NCBI GenBank assembly: GCA_029820295.1
Contig: JALGVA010000034.1
Span: forward strand, 1 to 38,097
DNA: 38,097 nucleotides
Direction of reading: 5' to 3'
Source of the DNA: Candidatus Zipacnadia bacterium
Lineage (GTDB): Bacteria; Armatimonadota; Zipacnadia; Zipacnadales; UBA5352
Each line of letters opens with the position of its first letter. The stretch's first letter is position 1. Below, piece by piece: positions 1 to 9,185 of the stretch. A program made the translations under genes and the position numbers. The notes below the pieces were generated by a model. That model did not search any database. It saw nothing but the letters and a program-made list of their open reading frames with translations, and had not been told where the DNA came from.

Positions 1-2208
1 GCGGATGTGCTGCCGGAGCGTCCGGGGATGGAGGCGGCGGTCTTCGAGCAGTACGGCGAGGAGGGCTGCCTGATCAGCTTCCCGCCCGAGGGCGAGCCGG
101 AGTTCATCTGGCGCGAGACCGTGGTGGTGCCGGGCGAGCACCCCGAGCGCGCCGACCATGGCTGCGACATCCGCATCGACCTGTCGGTGCCCGAGCAGCC
201 GGTCATCTGGAACGTGCGCCACCACCGCTGCCGGGGCTTCGATGCGCGCACCGGCGAGATGCTCAGCTCGCTGGTCTACCGGCTCGGTGGCGCGCATCGG
301 CGCAACTACGGGCCGTGGGCCCTGGGGACCACGCGCGACGGGCAGCCGCTGATCTGCGTGGCCGGCGAGGCCATCCAGCAACATGTCCACGGCATCCTGC
401 TCAGCCGCGACGGCGACAACGAGCTGGCCTGGCAGCACTACTACGGTGAGGTCTACGTGACCCCGGGCGTGGCGCTGGACTGCGTGACCATCGACGACGT
501 GGACGGCGACGGGGCCACCGAGATCGTGTACAACGTGCGCGACCCCGAACGCGACTTCGGGGCGTTCGTGCGCGTGCGCGACGGCGGCACCGGGGAGGTC
601 GAGGTGGAGATCCCGGATGCGACCTGCCGGGCGGCCTTCGCGGGCGTGGGACCGGATCGACTGAGCGGGCTGCTGGTGCGGAGCGAGCGCGATGGGCGGC
701 GCGTGCTGAGCGTGCACGTCTTCCGGGGCTCGGGTGAGCTGGAGGAGATCGCGACGCTCGATGACGCCGACGTGGCCGGGCCGGTGACGGTGCCGGGCGC
801 AGCCGGCGATGATCTGCTGCTCGCGACCGGGGGCGAGCCGGGCATCTACCGCCTGGCGGACGGCCGGCTGGATCGCATCGCCGCGACCGACGCCCTGGGG
901 GGCGCGAGCGTGCGGATGGCGCTGCCGAGGGGCGACGGGCCGCCCGATCTGCTGGTGACCGGTGCGAGCGGCCGGCTCGAGATGGTGAGCTGGCAGGGCG
1001 AGGCGCGCTGGTCGCTGCCGCTGACCGGCGGGCGGCAGGCGACGTTCTCGGCGGCGGACCTGACCGGCGATGGGCGCGCGGAGCTGGTGGCGGCGGTGCC
1101 GGGCGATCGCGTGCGCGTCTACACCGTCGGGGACGATGGCGCGGCGGAGGTGCGGGCCGAGCACGACTTCGCGCGCGGCGGTTGCAGCTACAACCCGCTG
1201 CTGTATGACCTCGAGGGCGACGGGCGGCTGTGCATCGTGGCGCCGGGGGAGACCGAGAGGGGCGAGGTGTGCGTGCGCGCCTTCCGGGCCGACGGCACGC
1301 AGGCGTGGGAGACCGTCTTCGAGGGGGTGCGCGTGGCCGACGGCGCCGCGGTCGTGGCGTGGAACGCCGGGCAGTTCCTGCCCGGGCCGCGCGCGGGCGT
1401 CGCCATCTCGGTGGCCAACGGCGACCGCACCATCGAGGGCACGTATATGCTCGACGGCGCCAACGGGCGCATCCTGTGGTTCCGCGACCGCTACGACCAC
1501 GGCGGCGCGGGGCGGGTGCGCGCCTACCGGCCCATCGGCTACCCCGGCGCCTTCGACGTCGATGGCGACGGCGTCGAGGAAGTGCTCATGGACATGTACA
1601 GCTTCATGGCCTTCCTGCGCGGCGAGGATGGCAGCTTCGTGCGGCTGCACCCGACCATCAACATCAGCCCCGAGGGCGCCATCTACGCCGGGCTCCTCTA
1701 CAACAGCTACTGCCCGCTCTACCGCACGCCCGAGGACACCGAGCCCTACTGGTTCGTGCCCGCCGGGCACGGGCGCTTCGGGCTGATGAACCCCGACCCG
1801 ACCGACGGCATCTGGCGCGAGGAGGTCGGCTACGATGTTCCCGCCAAGGTCGGGCTGATTGACGTCGATGGCGACGGGTCGCTGGAGGCGGGCTACGCGC
1901 TGCGCAACTCGCGCAGCTTCGTCTGCCGCGACCTGTGGACCGGCGAAGTCGAGTGGGAGGTCGAGCTGCCCTCGCCGATCAGCGCGCCGGTGCTGTGCGC
2001 GGATTTCGACGGCGACGGCAGAGGCGAGTTCCTGGCCGGGTGGTGGCTCATCGGCACCGATGCGCAGAGGCAGGGCGAGATTCGCTGGCAGGCGCCGGTC
2101 TATCCACAGTCGGCCATCATCGCCGACTTCGACGGTGACGGCGTCGGCGAGATGGCGGTGGCCGCGCGCGGGGAGATCGTGCTGCTCAAGGCACAGCGGG
2201 AGGACTGA
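1..2208 (+). CDS. FG-GAP/VCBS repeat beta-propeller protein (5' end outside window)
   Basis: The reading frame is open from the first base, so the true start probably lies upstream; the first possible start inside is GTG at 7. About 735 residues are visible. Counting from that GTG, seven calcium-loop motifs of the form D-x-[DTE]-G-D-G occur near residues 163, 352, 401, 517, 619, 667 and 708. These are the hallmark of FG-GAP/VCBS (integrin-alpha-like) beta-propeller blades. Such propellers are usually extracellular and bind or cleave carbohydrate, as in rhamnogalacturonan lyases, but no catalytic motif is recognisable here. A signal peptide cannot be judged because the N-terminus is missing. 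A sialidase-like gene follows 95 bp downstream on the same strand, consistent with glycan-related work. Confidence 0.8.
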   Translation, partial: ADVLPERPGMEAAVFEQYGEEGCLISFPPEGEPEFIWRETVVVPGEHPERADHGCDIRIDLSVPEQPVIWNVRHHRCRGFDARTGEMLSSLVYRLGGAHRRNYGPWALGTTRDGQPLICVAGEAIQQHVHGILLSRDGDNELAWQHYYGEVYVTPGVALDCVTIDDVDGDGATEIVYNVRDPERDFGAFVRVRDGGTGEVEVEIPDATCRAAFAGVGPDRLSGLLVRSERDGRRVLSVHVFRGSGELEEIATLDDADVAGPVTVPGAAGDDLLLATGGEPGIYRLADGRLDRIAATDALGGASVRMALPRGDGPPDLLVTGASGRLEMVSWQGEARWSLPLTGGRQATFSAADLTGDGRAELVAAVPGDRVRVYTVGDDGAAEVRAEHDFARGGCSYNPLLYDLEGDGRLCIVAPGETERGEVCVRAFRADGTQAWETVFEGVRVADGAAVVAWNAGQFLPGPRAGVAISVANGDRTIEGTYMLDGANGRILWFRDRYDHGGAGRVRAYRPIGYPGAFDVDGDGVEEVLMDMYSFMAFLRGEDGSFVRLHPTINISPEGAIYAGLLYNSYCPLYRTPEDTEPYWFVPAGHGRFGLMNPDPTDGIWREEVGYDVPAKVGLIDVDGDGSLEAGYALRNSRSFVCRDLWTGEVEWEVELPSPISAPVLCADFDGDGRGEFLAGWWLIGTDAQRQGEIRWQAPVYPQSAIIADFDGDGVGEMAVAARGEIVLLKAQRED

Positions 2209-2303
2209 CGCGCGCAGGCCCCATCATCCGCAGCAGGTCCGGGCAGTACACGGGCGAAGCCCTCGTGACGAACGTACGTCGCTGAGCGCCAGGAGGTCCC
2301 ATC

Positions 2304-3329
2304 ATGGCCGATGCTCCCGAGTTCCACGATCTCGTCGAGGTGACGCCCGAGAACCCGCGCGCGGGGGAGGGCGGCATGGTCGAGCTGGCGGACGGGCGTA
2401 TCCTGTTCGCCTACACGCGCTTCGAGGGCGGCGAGGACAACGCGCGGGCATCGATCGTGGCCTGCCACTCAAGCGACCTCGGCCGCACCTGGACCGAGCC
2501 GCGGGAGATCATCCCGGCCGACGAGGCGGCCGAGAACGTGATGTCCGCGAGCCTGCTGCGCCTGCAGTCGGGCGGCATCGGGCTGTTCTACCTGCGCAAG
2601 GACTCGCGGACGCAGTGTGCGGCCTGGGTGCGGCGCTCCGACGACGAGGGCGCGACCTGGGGCGAGGCGGTCTGCTGCACGCCGGAGCCGGGCTACTGGG
2701 GCGCGGTGAATGACTGCGCGGTGCAACTCGCCGACGGCCGCATCATCCTCCCGAACGAGATGTGCGCCGAGGTGTGGGTGGAGGACGAGCACATCGAAGC
2801 CGGCTGCGCCTTCTCCGATGACGACGGCGCCACGTGGCGCCAGAGCAACCTGGTCTTCGTGCCCAGACGCGGGGTGATGGAGCCGCGCGTGGTCGAGCTG
2901 CGCGACGGGCGGCTGTGGATGCTCATGCGCACCGACCGCGGCGAGATCTGGCAGACGTTCTCGAGCGACCGCGGTGCGACCTGGGAGGAGCCGACGCCCT
3001 CGGGCATCGAGTCACCGCAGGCGCCCTTCGTGTTCACGCGCATCCCCGCGACCGGCGACCTGCTGCTCATCCGCAACCCGATCGCGCAGCTCGACCAGGG
3101 GACCCACCAGGGCCCGCGCACGCCGCTGCGCGCGAGTATCTCAAGGGACGAGGGCGCGACGTGGATCAACGAGCGCGATCTCGAGCCGGACACCACGCAC
3201 ACCTACTGCTACCTGAGCGAGCTGTTCGTGGGCGAGATGGGCCTGTTCAGCTACTACGTGGGGACGCTGGACGTCCCGCTGCAGGCCCTGCGCATCGCGC
3301 GCGTGCCGGTGAGCTGGTTCTACGAGTGA
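2304..3329 (+). CDS. BNR/Asp-box sialidase-family protein (copy 1)
   Basis: This 341-residue protein carries five Asp-boxes of the form S-x-D-x-G-x-[TS]-W (SSDLGRTW, SDDEGATW, SDDDGATW, SSDRGATW, SRDEGATW), which mark a six-bladed sialidase-type beta-propeller. The start is fixed by a strong AGGAGGT at 2291-2297 ahead of the ATG. There is no evident signal peptide. The usual Arg-Ile-Pro motif of true GH33 sialidases is not visible, so exo-sialidase activity should not be assumed; many such proteins act on other glycans or have no known substrate. A paralogue lies at 11731-12765 on the same strand, and both end in a W-F-Y motif. The gene is convergent with the oxidoreductase at 3349-4335. Confidence 0.85.
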   Translation: MADAPEFHDLVEVTPENPRAGEGGMVELADGRILFAYTRFEGGEDNARASIVACHSSDLGRTWTEPREIIPADEAAENVMSASLLRLQSGGIGLFYLRKDSRTQCAAWVRRSDDEGATWGEAVCCTPEPGYWGAVNDCAVQLADGRIILPNEMCAEVWVEDEHIEAGCAFSDDDGATWRQSNLVFVPRRGVMEPRVVELRDGRLWMLMRTDRGEIWQTFSSDRGATWEEPTPSGIESPQAPFVFTRIPATGDLLLIRNPIAQLDQGTHQGPRTPLRASISRDEGATWINERDLEPDTTHTYCYLSELFVGEMGLFSYYVGTLDVPLQALRIARVPVSWFYE

Positions 3330-3348
3330 GCGGGGGCCGCGCGCGCCC

Positions 3349-4335
3349 TCAGCCCATGACCTCGTCGAGGCGCACACGCCGGCCCCTCTGCTGTGCCACG
3401 CGCCCGGCCTCGGCGATGGCGATGCACTCGAGCGTCTCGTCATACGAGGCCTGCGGCTCGCCGGTGCGCACCATCTCCTGGATCATGCGCAGGATCTCCG
3501 CCGCGCCCCACGGGAACTCGAAATCGCCGATCTGCCCCGAGTGAATGGCGCCCTGCGCGCTGAAGGCGCTGACGTAGAGCGAGCAGTGGTACGTGGGCCC
3601 GGAGTGGCAGTTGAGCATGACGCCCGCCTCGGGCCGATCCTCGCGCCCGCCGAAGTCGAGGTGCAGGTAGGCGAGTTCGGTCGGGCCCATGCAGTCCACG
3701 GCCTGCACCCCCGCGCCGAAGACGTGCTGGGCGAGGCTGATGGTGTGGATCGAGCCCGCCAGCGTCTGCCCCGCGCCCTTGATCGAGCCGAAGCCGACGG
3801 GCGCGATCTCCTGCAGCCGGTCGCGGAAGTGCGCGGCGTGCGGGACCGCGCGCAGCATCGACAGCGACATCATCGGCGTGCCGGTCGCCTGCGCCAGATC
3901 GACGACGGCGCGCGCCTCGTCGAGCGTGTTGGCGAGCGGCTTGTCCACGAAGGTGGGCACCCGCCGCTCCAGGCCCGGCGTCGCCAGCTCCAGGTGCCCC
4001 GAGCCGTCGCCGTTGCAGTCGGGAATGAAGACGAGGTCCACGTCCAGTGAGCAGTCTTCGAAGTCGTCGCAAATCTCGGCGCCGAAGATGGTCGCGGCGT
4101 CCTCGGCGAGGGCGCGGTCGGCGTCCCAGACCTTCACGATGTCAAAGCCGCCGACGAAGGGCGCGGTCATCGTGGTCGGGCTGGCGTAGTGCAGGTACAT
4201 GTAGAAGAACGCCGACTGGCCGCGCCCGGTGTCGCGCAGCACCAGCGGGTCATGCTCCTGCATCAGCGCCCCGTAGTAGAGCATGTGCAGGTCGCAGCCG
4301 ATCATGCCCACGCGGATCGGGTCCACGGCGCTCAC
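3349..4335 (-). CDS. Gfo/Idh/MocA-family oxidoreductase-like protein (tandem copy B)
   Basis: This 328-residue protein has the layout of the Gfo/Idh/MocA family: an N-terminal Rossmann domain followed by an alpha/beta C-terminal domain. The conserved lysine motif appears as FVDKPLA (DKP at residues 131-133), in place of the usual EKP. The normal GxGxxG nucleotide motif is replaced by G-C-D-L-H near residues 13-17. It starts at a GTG just 6 bp after the stop of its upstream neighbour, with GAGGGAG as ribosome site overlapping that stop, so translation is probably coupled. The two neighbours are clearly paralogues, sharing IRVG, the altered Rossmann loop, GGF, HLELA and DKP. The substrate is unknown. 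Confidence 0.85.
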   Translation of the reverse strand: MSAVDPIRVGMIGCDLHMLYYGALMQEHDPLVLRDTGRGQSAFFYMYLHYASPTTMTAPFVGGFDIVKVWDADRALAEDAATIFGAEICDDFEDCSLDVDLVFIPDCNGDGSGHLELATPGLERRVPTFVDKPLANTLDEARAVVDLAQATGTPMMSLSMLRAVPHAAHFRDRLQEIAPVGFGSIKGAGQTLAGSIHTISLAQHVFGAGVQAVDCMGPTELAYLHLDFGGREDRPEAGVMLNCHSGPTYHCSLYVSAFSAQGAIHSGQIGDFEFPWGAAEILRMIQEMVRTGEPQASYDETLECIAIAEAGRVAQQRGRRVRLDEVMG

Positions 4336-4341
4336 GCTCCC

Positions 4342-5397
4342 TCAGTCGAGCTTGACCCTGCCCTTGAGCACATGATCGACGCGGACCGCGCGCCCGGTGC
4401 GCTGGGCGATCTGCCCGGCCTCGACGATGGCGATGTGGAAGATCATGTCATCGTAGGGGCGGGGCAGCTTGCCGGTGCGGACCATCTGCTTGAAGTTAAG
4501 CAGGATCTTCTGGCCGCCGTAGATGAACTCGAAGTCGCCGATGGGGCGCGAGGTGACTGCGCCGCCCGCGCTGTAGCCCGCGGCGTAGAAGTTGCAGCGC
4601 TCGGGGAAGTGCTCGACCGAGGTGTTGAGGATCATCACCTCGCGGCCGGACGCGGTGTGCAGGTGCATGTACTCCAACGGCAGCGTGCCCATGGCCTCGA
4701 CGTGCTCGACGTCGCTGCCGAAGAGGTTGGTGGCCAGCGCGACGCCGTGGATGATGTAGGCCAGCCGGTCCTCAAGGCCGCCCAGGGCGTCGCGGTCGCC
4801 CAGGTTCTCCTGCGAGAACGCGCCCCCGACGCCCTTGACCACGCCGACGGTGGCGTCGCCGATCTCGGCGAAGCGGCGGCGGAACAGATCGGCGGCCGGG
4901 ACCACGCTGAGGATCGACTCGTTGTACATGGGCGTCCCGTGCTTCTTCGCGAGACGCACCAGCGCCCGTGCGTCCCGGAGCGTCGAGGCAAAGGGCTTGT
5001 CCACGAAGCTGGGGATGCCCGCGGTCAGGAAGGGCCGGGCGAGTTCGAGGTGGTCTCCCCCGCCCCCGTCGCAGTCGGAGATGAAGACCGCGTCGATGCC
5101 CTCGGTCATCTCCGCAACGGTGTCGCACACCCTCGGGTGGCCGCCGAAGGTCTCGGAGAAGCTCTCGGCGGCCGCGCGGTCGTGGTCATAGCAGGCGACG
5201 ATCTCGAAGCCGCCGACCCTGGGGAGTTTCTCCAGGTGGCACGGGTCGTAAATGTCCTGGTAATAGTGGGCGCAGATGTAGTTGTGCTCGACCAGCTTCT
5301 CGGGCACGAGGTGCCTGGGGTCCATCTGGGCGCCGAAGTAGTAGGCGTGGGTGTCGCAGCGGATGACGCCGACGCGGATGGGCTTGCGGCTTGGCAT
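4342..5397 (-). CDS. Gfo/Idh/MocA-family oxidoreductase-like protein (tandem copy A)
   Basis: The frame is open much further upstream. The ATG at 5397 is chosen because AAAGGAG (5404-5410) precedes it and the protein then begins directly with the Rossmann strand, IRVGVIRCDTH. The product is 351 residues. As in the downstream paralogue, the GxGxxG motif is absent (R-C-D-T-H instead) and the lysine motif reads FVDKPFA (DKP at residues 133-135). Known family members are NAD(P)-dependent sugar or inositol dehydrogenases; the altered dinucleotide loop leaves cofactor use open. It sits in a tight operon after the cyclase-like gene (23 bp gap). Confidence 0.85.
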   Translation of the reverse strand: MPSRKPIRVGVIRCDTHAYYFGAQMDPRHLVPEKLVEHNYICAHYYQDIYDPCHLEKLPRVGGFEIVACYDHDRAAAESFSETFGGHPRVCDTVAEMTEGIDAVFISDCDGGGGDHLELARPFLTAGIPSFVDKPFASTLRDARALVRLAKKHGTPMYNESILSVVPAADLFRRRFAEIGDATVGVVKGVGGAFSQENLGDRDALGGLEDRLAYIIHGVALATNLFGSDVEHVEAMGTLPLEYMHLHTASGREVMILNTSVEHFPERCNFYAAGYSAGGAVTSRPIGDFEFIYGGQKILLNFKQMVRTGKLPRPYDDMIFHIAIVEAGQIAQRTGRAVRVDHVLKGRVKLD

Positions 5398-5420
5398 GGT
5401 GGGCTCCTTTGCGCATGTGG

Positions 5421-6062
5421 TCACCACGCGAGCGCCCGGCACGGGGCGGCGTTGGCGCCCGTGAGCTTGAGCGGCGCCGCGCACAGCATGACGGTCGCGG
5501 GCAGGCGGCTCAGCCCCACCAGCGGGCACAGGATCAGGCCCCCCTGCCGGAAGAACGCGTTGACGAAGGGCATGCTCTCGCCCGCGGGGTCGTCGAAGGA
5601 CAGCACGTCGCTGCCGAGGATCGCCGGGCGGTGGCGCAGCAGCCACTCCCGCAGGTCCTCGGCGAAGTACGGGCTGGCGTGGTAGTAGTCGGGCGCGTGC
5701 AGGTGCGCGTCCCAGCCGCAGTGCAGCAGGATGGCATCCTCGCCCGCGCGGAAGCCGTCGAGGTCACGCTCGGGCGCGTGCAGCAGCCGGCCATCGAGTG
5801 GCGTCTCGGCCACGAAGGCACGGGTGATCAGCCGCTCGGGCGCGAGGTCATCGAGGGTCATGCCGCCCTCGATCACGTGGCCCGCCGCTTCGAGATAGGT
5901 GCAGCCGTTGAGCACCATCAGCGCCAGCTCGTGCGACAGCCAGCCCTCGTCCGCGAGGGAGCCCACGTCGCGCAGGCGCACCGGGATGCAGCCCGCCTCG
6001 CGGTACCAGTCCACTCCGTCGAAGGTCGGCACGCTCAGGTCGTAGACGGTCATCAGCTTCAC
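5421..6062 (-). CDS. Cyclase / kynurenine-formamidase-like protein with degraded metal motif
   Basis: This 213-residue protein resembles the putative-cyclase (PF04199) family in length and in conserved landmarks: a GW segment after a hydrophobic strand, the S-P-Y-F-x-E-D-x-x-x-W-L helix, and the GSDVLSFDDP segment. In active members the metal is held by HxGTHxDxPxH. Here the aligned stretch at residues 52-62 reads NGCTYLEAAGH, so two histidines are replaced by Asn and Tyr and the Asp by Glu, with only the last His kept. It may be inactive, use another mechanism or bind another metal. The start is GTG at 6062; an in-frame ATG at 6053 is the alternative. It lies 8 bp after the aminotransferase stop. 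Confidence 0.75.
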   Translation of the reverse strand: MKLMTVYDLSVPTFDGVDWYREAGCIPVRLRDVGSLADEGWLSHELALMVLNGCTYLEAAGHVIEGGMTLDDLAPERLITRAFVAETPLDGRLLHAPERDLDGFRAGEDAILLHCGWDAHLHAPDYYHASPYFAEDLREWLLRHRPAILGSDVLSFDDPAGESMPFVNAFFRQGGLILCPLVGLSRLPATVMLCAAPLKLTGANAAPCRALAW

Positions 6063-6070
6063 GCTCGCGC

Positions 6071-7471
6071 TCAGGCCAGGTGGAAGTGCTCCACGGCGGC
6101 GGCGATGCCCGCGTCCATGGTGTCCACGACCTCGTCGATCTGCTCACGCGTGATCACAAACGGCGGCGCCAGCACCAGGATGTCGCCGTTGTTGCGGATG
6201 ATCATGCCGTTGCGGTAGGCGAAGTCGCGCACGAAGCCGCCGACGTCCAGGTCGCTGCTGAGCTTCTCGCGCGTCTCCCTGTCCGCCACCATCTCGACCG
6301 CCTGCAGCATGCCGAGGCCGCGCACATCGCCGACGATCGGGTGGCGGTAGAGGCCTTCGAGGCGCCGGCGCAGGTACGCGCCCATCTCGGCGGCGCGCTG
6401 CACCAGCCCCTCGCGCTCGAAGATGTCGAGCACCGCCAGCACCGCCGCCGCCGAGACCGGGTGGCCGGCGAAGGTGTGGCCGTGGCGGAAGTCGTGGCCG
6501 GGCTGCTGGAATACGCCGGCGATCTGGCGGGTGGTGATCACCGCGCTCATGGGGGCGAAGCCCGCCGAGAAGCCCTTGCCCACACACAGGAAATGCGGCA
6601 CGACGTCCCAGTGCTCGCAGCAGAACCAGCGGCCGGTCTTGCCGAGCCCGACCTGGATCTCATCGTAGATGGTCAGGATGCCGTGCCGGTCGCACAGCGC
6701 CTTCAGCTCGGGCAGGTAGAAGTCGGGCGGCACCGGGAAGCCGGTGTTGGAGCCGGGCACCGGGTCGAGGATGATCGCCGCGATGCTGTGCGGGCCCTCC
6801 CAGTTGATGACCGCCTCGGTATTGCGCAGCGCCATGCGCGCCGATTGCTCGGGGTCCAGGTCCAGCTCGCAGCGGTAGGGGTTGGGCGCCATGACCTGCA
6901 CGAAGCCCGGCGCGGTGGGCGGCTGCACCTCGCGGAACCACTGCAGGCCGGTGGCGGCCATCGCCCCCATCGACGCCCCGTGGTAGCTGTTGCGGCGGTA
7001 CAGGATCTTGTAGCGCCCGGGCTCGCCGATCTCGTAGAAGTACTGCCGCGCCATCTTGATCGCCGACTCGGTGGCGTCAGAGCCGTCGCTGACCAGGTAG
7101 CTGACCTCCAGGTCGCCGGGGGCGAGGGCGGCCAGGCGCTTCGCCAGCTCGATGACCACCGGCGTCAGGCAGTCGTGGTAGACCGGATAGAACTCTATGC
7201 GGCGCATTTGCTCCAGCATCGCCTGATGGAGCTCAGGGCGATGGTGGCCGCAGACACTGGTGAGCAGCGAGGCGAAGGTGTCGAGGTAGCGGCGGCCGTC
7301 GGCGTCGAAGACATAGCAGCCTTCCCCGCGCTCGATGATCTTGATGCCGCTGCGCTCGACGTCCTCGTAGTGGCTGAGGCTGATGAGCACGTGACGCATC
7401 GCGTCCTCCTGCATTGCGCGGGTGCGCTCGGAGTACTCGATCTCGCGACCGTGGCCGTCGGGGATGTCCAT
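6071..7471 (-). CDS. Class III (omega-type) PLP-dependent aminotransferase
   Basis: This 466-residue protein is a fold-type I class III aminotransferase. It has the phosphate-binding segment SDGSDATES (residues 128-136), the YHG motif (163-165), the cofactor-ring Asp270 in IYDEIQVG, and the Schiff-base Lys299 in CVGKGFSAG. This family moves terminal or side-chain amino groups (omega-amino acids, diamines, taurine, beta-alanine) to a 2-oxo acid. The exact donor cannot be read from sequence. GGAGGT at 7481-7486 sets the ATG start. It sits between the MttB-like gene and the cyclase-like gene in one minus-strand unit, which suggests it deaminates an intermediate of that pathway. Confidence 0.9.
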   Translation of the reverse strand: MDIPDGHGREIEYSERTRAMQEDAMRHVLISLSHYEDVERSGIKIIERGEGCYVFDADGRRYLDTFASLLTSVCGHHRPELHQAMLEQMRRIEFYPVYHDCLTPVVIELAKRLAALAPGDLEVSYLVSDGSDATESAIKMARQYFYEIGEPGRYKILYRRNSYHGASMGAMAATGLQWFREVQPPTAPGFVQVMAPNPYRCELDLDPEQSARMALRNTEAVINWEGPHSIAAIILDPVPGSNTGFPVPPDFYLPELKALCDRHGILTIYDEIQVGLGKTGRWFCCEHWDVVPHFLCVGKGFSAGFAPMSAVITTRQIAGVFQQPGHDFRHGHTFAGHPVSAAAVLAVLDIFEREGLVQRAAEMGAYLRRRLEGLYRHPIVGDVRGLGMLQAVEMVADRETREKLSSDLDVGGFVRDFAYRNGMIIRNNGDILVLAPPFVITREQIDEVVDTMDAGIAAAVEHFHLA

Positions 7472-7549
7472 GGTGACGGGACCTCCTTCGTGACGAGACC
7501 GGGCCTCTCCCCCCCACGGGCGCCGACTGCTCTGGAGAAGCCGGCCGCG

Positions 7550-9031
7550 CTACAGCAGCTCTTCGTTCGCGCGGGCGACGACGTCGTCGAGCGCGCGCAG
7601 GGTGTCGGCGGGCAGGTCGGGCGGCTCCCAGCGCGCCACGTTCTCGCGCCAGCGCTCCTCGCACAGGTCGAGCACGCGCTTCTCGTCGCCGATCTCGCCC
7701 GCGATCTCGGGCGGGCTGAGCGGGAACAGGTCGGAGTTCCACAGCTTGCGGAAGTGCTCGAGCGTGTGCTCGCTGGCGAGGAAGCTGCCGTCGGACTGCA
7801 CGACCTCGGCGATCGTGTCGAAGGCGATGCTCTCCTCGCTGGTGTCGATCTCGTCCCTGAGCGCCCACTGGCTCCTGCGGATCTCCATGTCGAGCATGAG
7901 TTGCGTCGGCGAGCCCAGGCCGCCATTGTCGAGCGTGCCCATGCCCGGGTAGGGCCAGTCGGGGCGCCCGGCCAGCCGCGCCATGCCCGTGCCCGAGAAC
8001 CAGTTCTGATAGACCGCCTGCAGGCCCGGGTGGGTGGTCGAGGGGCTGAAGTAGACCTCGCACCACAGGTTGCCGCCGAAGTGATCGTTGAAGAGCCGCT
8101 TGACGCCCAGTGTGGTCATCACAGCCTCGGGCCCGGCGGAGGCCGCGTCGGCGGTGCGCATATCGCCGACGGTCGAGATCATGCGCCCGGTGATGTCGCC
8201 CTCGGGCGCCAGGCAGAAGCCCGCGGCCATACAGCCGAGGATCTCGGCGGCGGCGATGACGATGGTGCCCGCGACCGTGACCGGCGAGGAGACGCCGATG
8301 GTGGGCATCGACGCGGCGTGGTAACGGTGGATGCCCAGGCGCGCGCGCTCGAGCATGTCGATGCAGGCCCACTCATCGAGGATCAGCGGGGAGATGAGGC
8401 ACTGCGAGCCGGCCAGGTAGGGCGCGGCCTGGCGCGGGTAGCCCATGATCTCGCCGATCTCGAGCAGGTACTTGATGGCGCCCGCGTTCATCGACTCGAT
8501 GCCATCGACCTTCGAGGTGTACTGCAGCGCCAGCACCAGTGAGGCGATGCGCTCGGTGGGCTGGGGGACGTCCTGCCGGTACCAGGTGCTGATGTAGCCG
8601 ATCTCGGGCGTGGCCTCGGCGAGCTTCTTCATCTCGATGAACACATCGGTGTTCACCGGGCCGCGTGCGCCCGCGCGATAGTCGTAGTACTGCGTGGGCC
8701 CGCAGTCGAAGGCCTGCATCAGGAACTCGCGGCGCATGCGCTCGCGCATCTCCCGCTTGCGGCCTGTCCAGATGATCCAGTGCGACCAGTCCGGCCCGCA
8801 CCAGGGGACCAGCTCCTGGTCGTCATCGTCCTCCGCGCGCCTCATCTCCAGGTGCGCGACAAGCTCGGCGATCAGCTCGCCGGGGATGCGGATGCGGCCC
8901 GAGGGCGCGCGCGAGCAGCCGCGGTCGAGCATGATGCGCGCCAGCTCATCGTGCTCGACCTTCAGCCCGGTGTCGGCCAGCAGTTCGAGGGTGCGGTCGC
9001 GCAGCGGGGCGGTGTCGAGCTGGATTGCCAT
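7550..9031 (-). CDS. Trimethylamine methyltransferase (MttB)-superfamily protein, non-pyrrolysine
   Basis: This 493-residue protein shows the landmarks of the MttB superfamily: the GVSSPVTVAGTIVIAAAEIL segment in the barrel and EHTLEHFRK near the C-terminus. Characterised members transfer a methyl group from trimethylamine (with pyrrolysine) or from quaternary amines such as glycine betaine (without pyrrolysine) to a corrinoid protein. No in-frame amber codon interrupts this gene, so it belongs to the non-pyrrolysine type. It is divergent enough that the substrate is open. The ATG at 9031 is preferred, with a GAGGAGAGG ribosome site; the frame is open further upstream. No corrinoid protein gene is in the window. 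The aminotransferase gene follows after 78 bp. Confidence 0.8.
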   Translation of the reverse strand: MAIQLDTAPLRDRTLELLADTGLKVEHDELARIMLDRGCSRAPSGRIRIPGELIAELVAHLEMRRAEDDDDQELVPWCGPDWSHWIIWTGRKREMRERMRREFLMQAFDCGPTQYYDYRAGARGPVNTDVFIEMKKLAEATPEIGYISTWYRQDVPQPTERIASLVLALQYTSKVDGIESMNAGAIKYLLEIGEIMGYPRQAAPYLAGSQCLISPLILDEWACIDMLERARLGIHRYHAASMPTIGVSSPVTVAGTIVIAAAEILGCMAAGFCLAPEGDITGRMISTVGDMRTADAASAGPEAVMTTLGVKRLFNDHFGGNLWCEVYFSPSTTHPGLQAVYQNWFSGTGMARLAGRPDWPYPGMGTLDNGGLGSPTQLMLDMEIRRSQWALRDEIDTSEESIAFDTIAEVVQSDGSFLASEHTLEHFRKLWNSDLFPLSPPEIAGEIGDEKRVLDLCEERWRENVARWEPPDLPADTLRALDDVVARANEELL

Positions 9032-9185
9032 CGCCGACCATCCTCTCCTCGGTCCGTGAGCGCTACCGTGGGCGCCGTGGACAGGTTCGTGCACGAGCGC
9101 CGCAGACCTGCCGCGTGCACGCCCCCAACCGTTGCCGTCGCCGTGGCCTTGCCTGCGACCGGCGACTGGTGACCGGCGATCGCCG

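Noticed and set aside
4189-5685. A 498-codon open frame on the + strand opposite the tandem oxidoreductases
   Set aside because: It is antisense to genes with clear family motifs; its own translation has none.
6080-8542. An 820-codon open frame on the + strand opposite the aminotransferase and MttB-like genes
   Set aside because: Low-complexity His/Arg/Ala/Val-rich translation with no domain; it mirrors the codon bias of the real minus-strand genes in GC-rich DNA.
7550-9031. Pyrrolysine-containing trimethylamine methyltransferase
   Set aside because: The frame has no in-frame amber codon, so no pyrrolysine is encoded.
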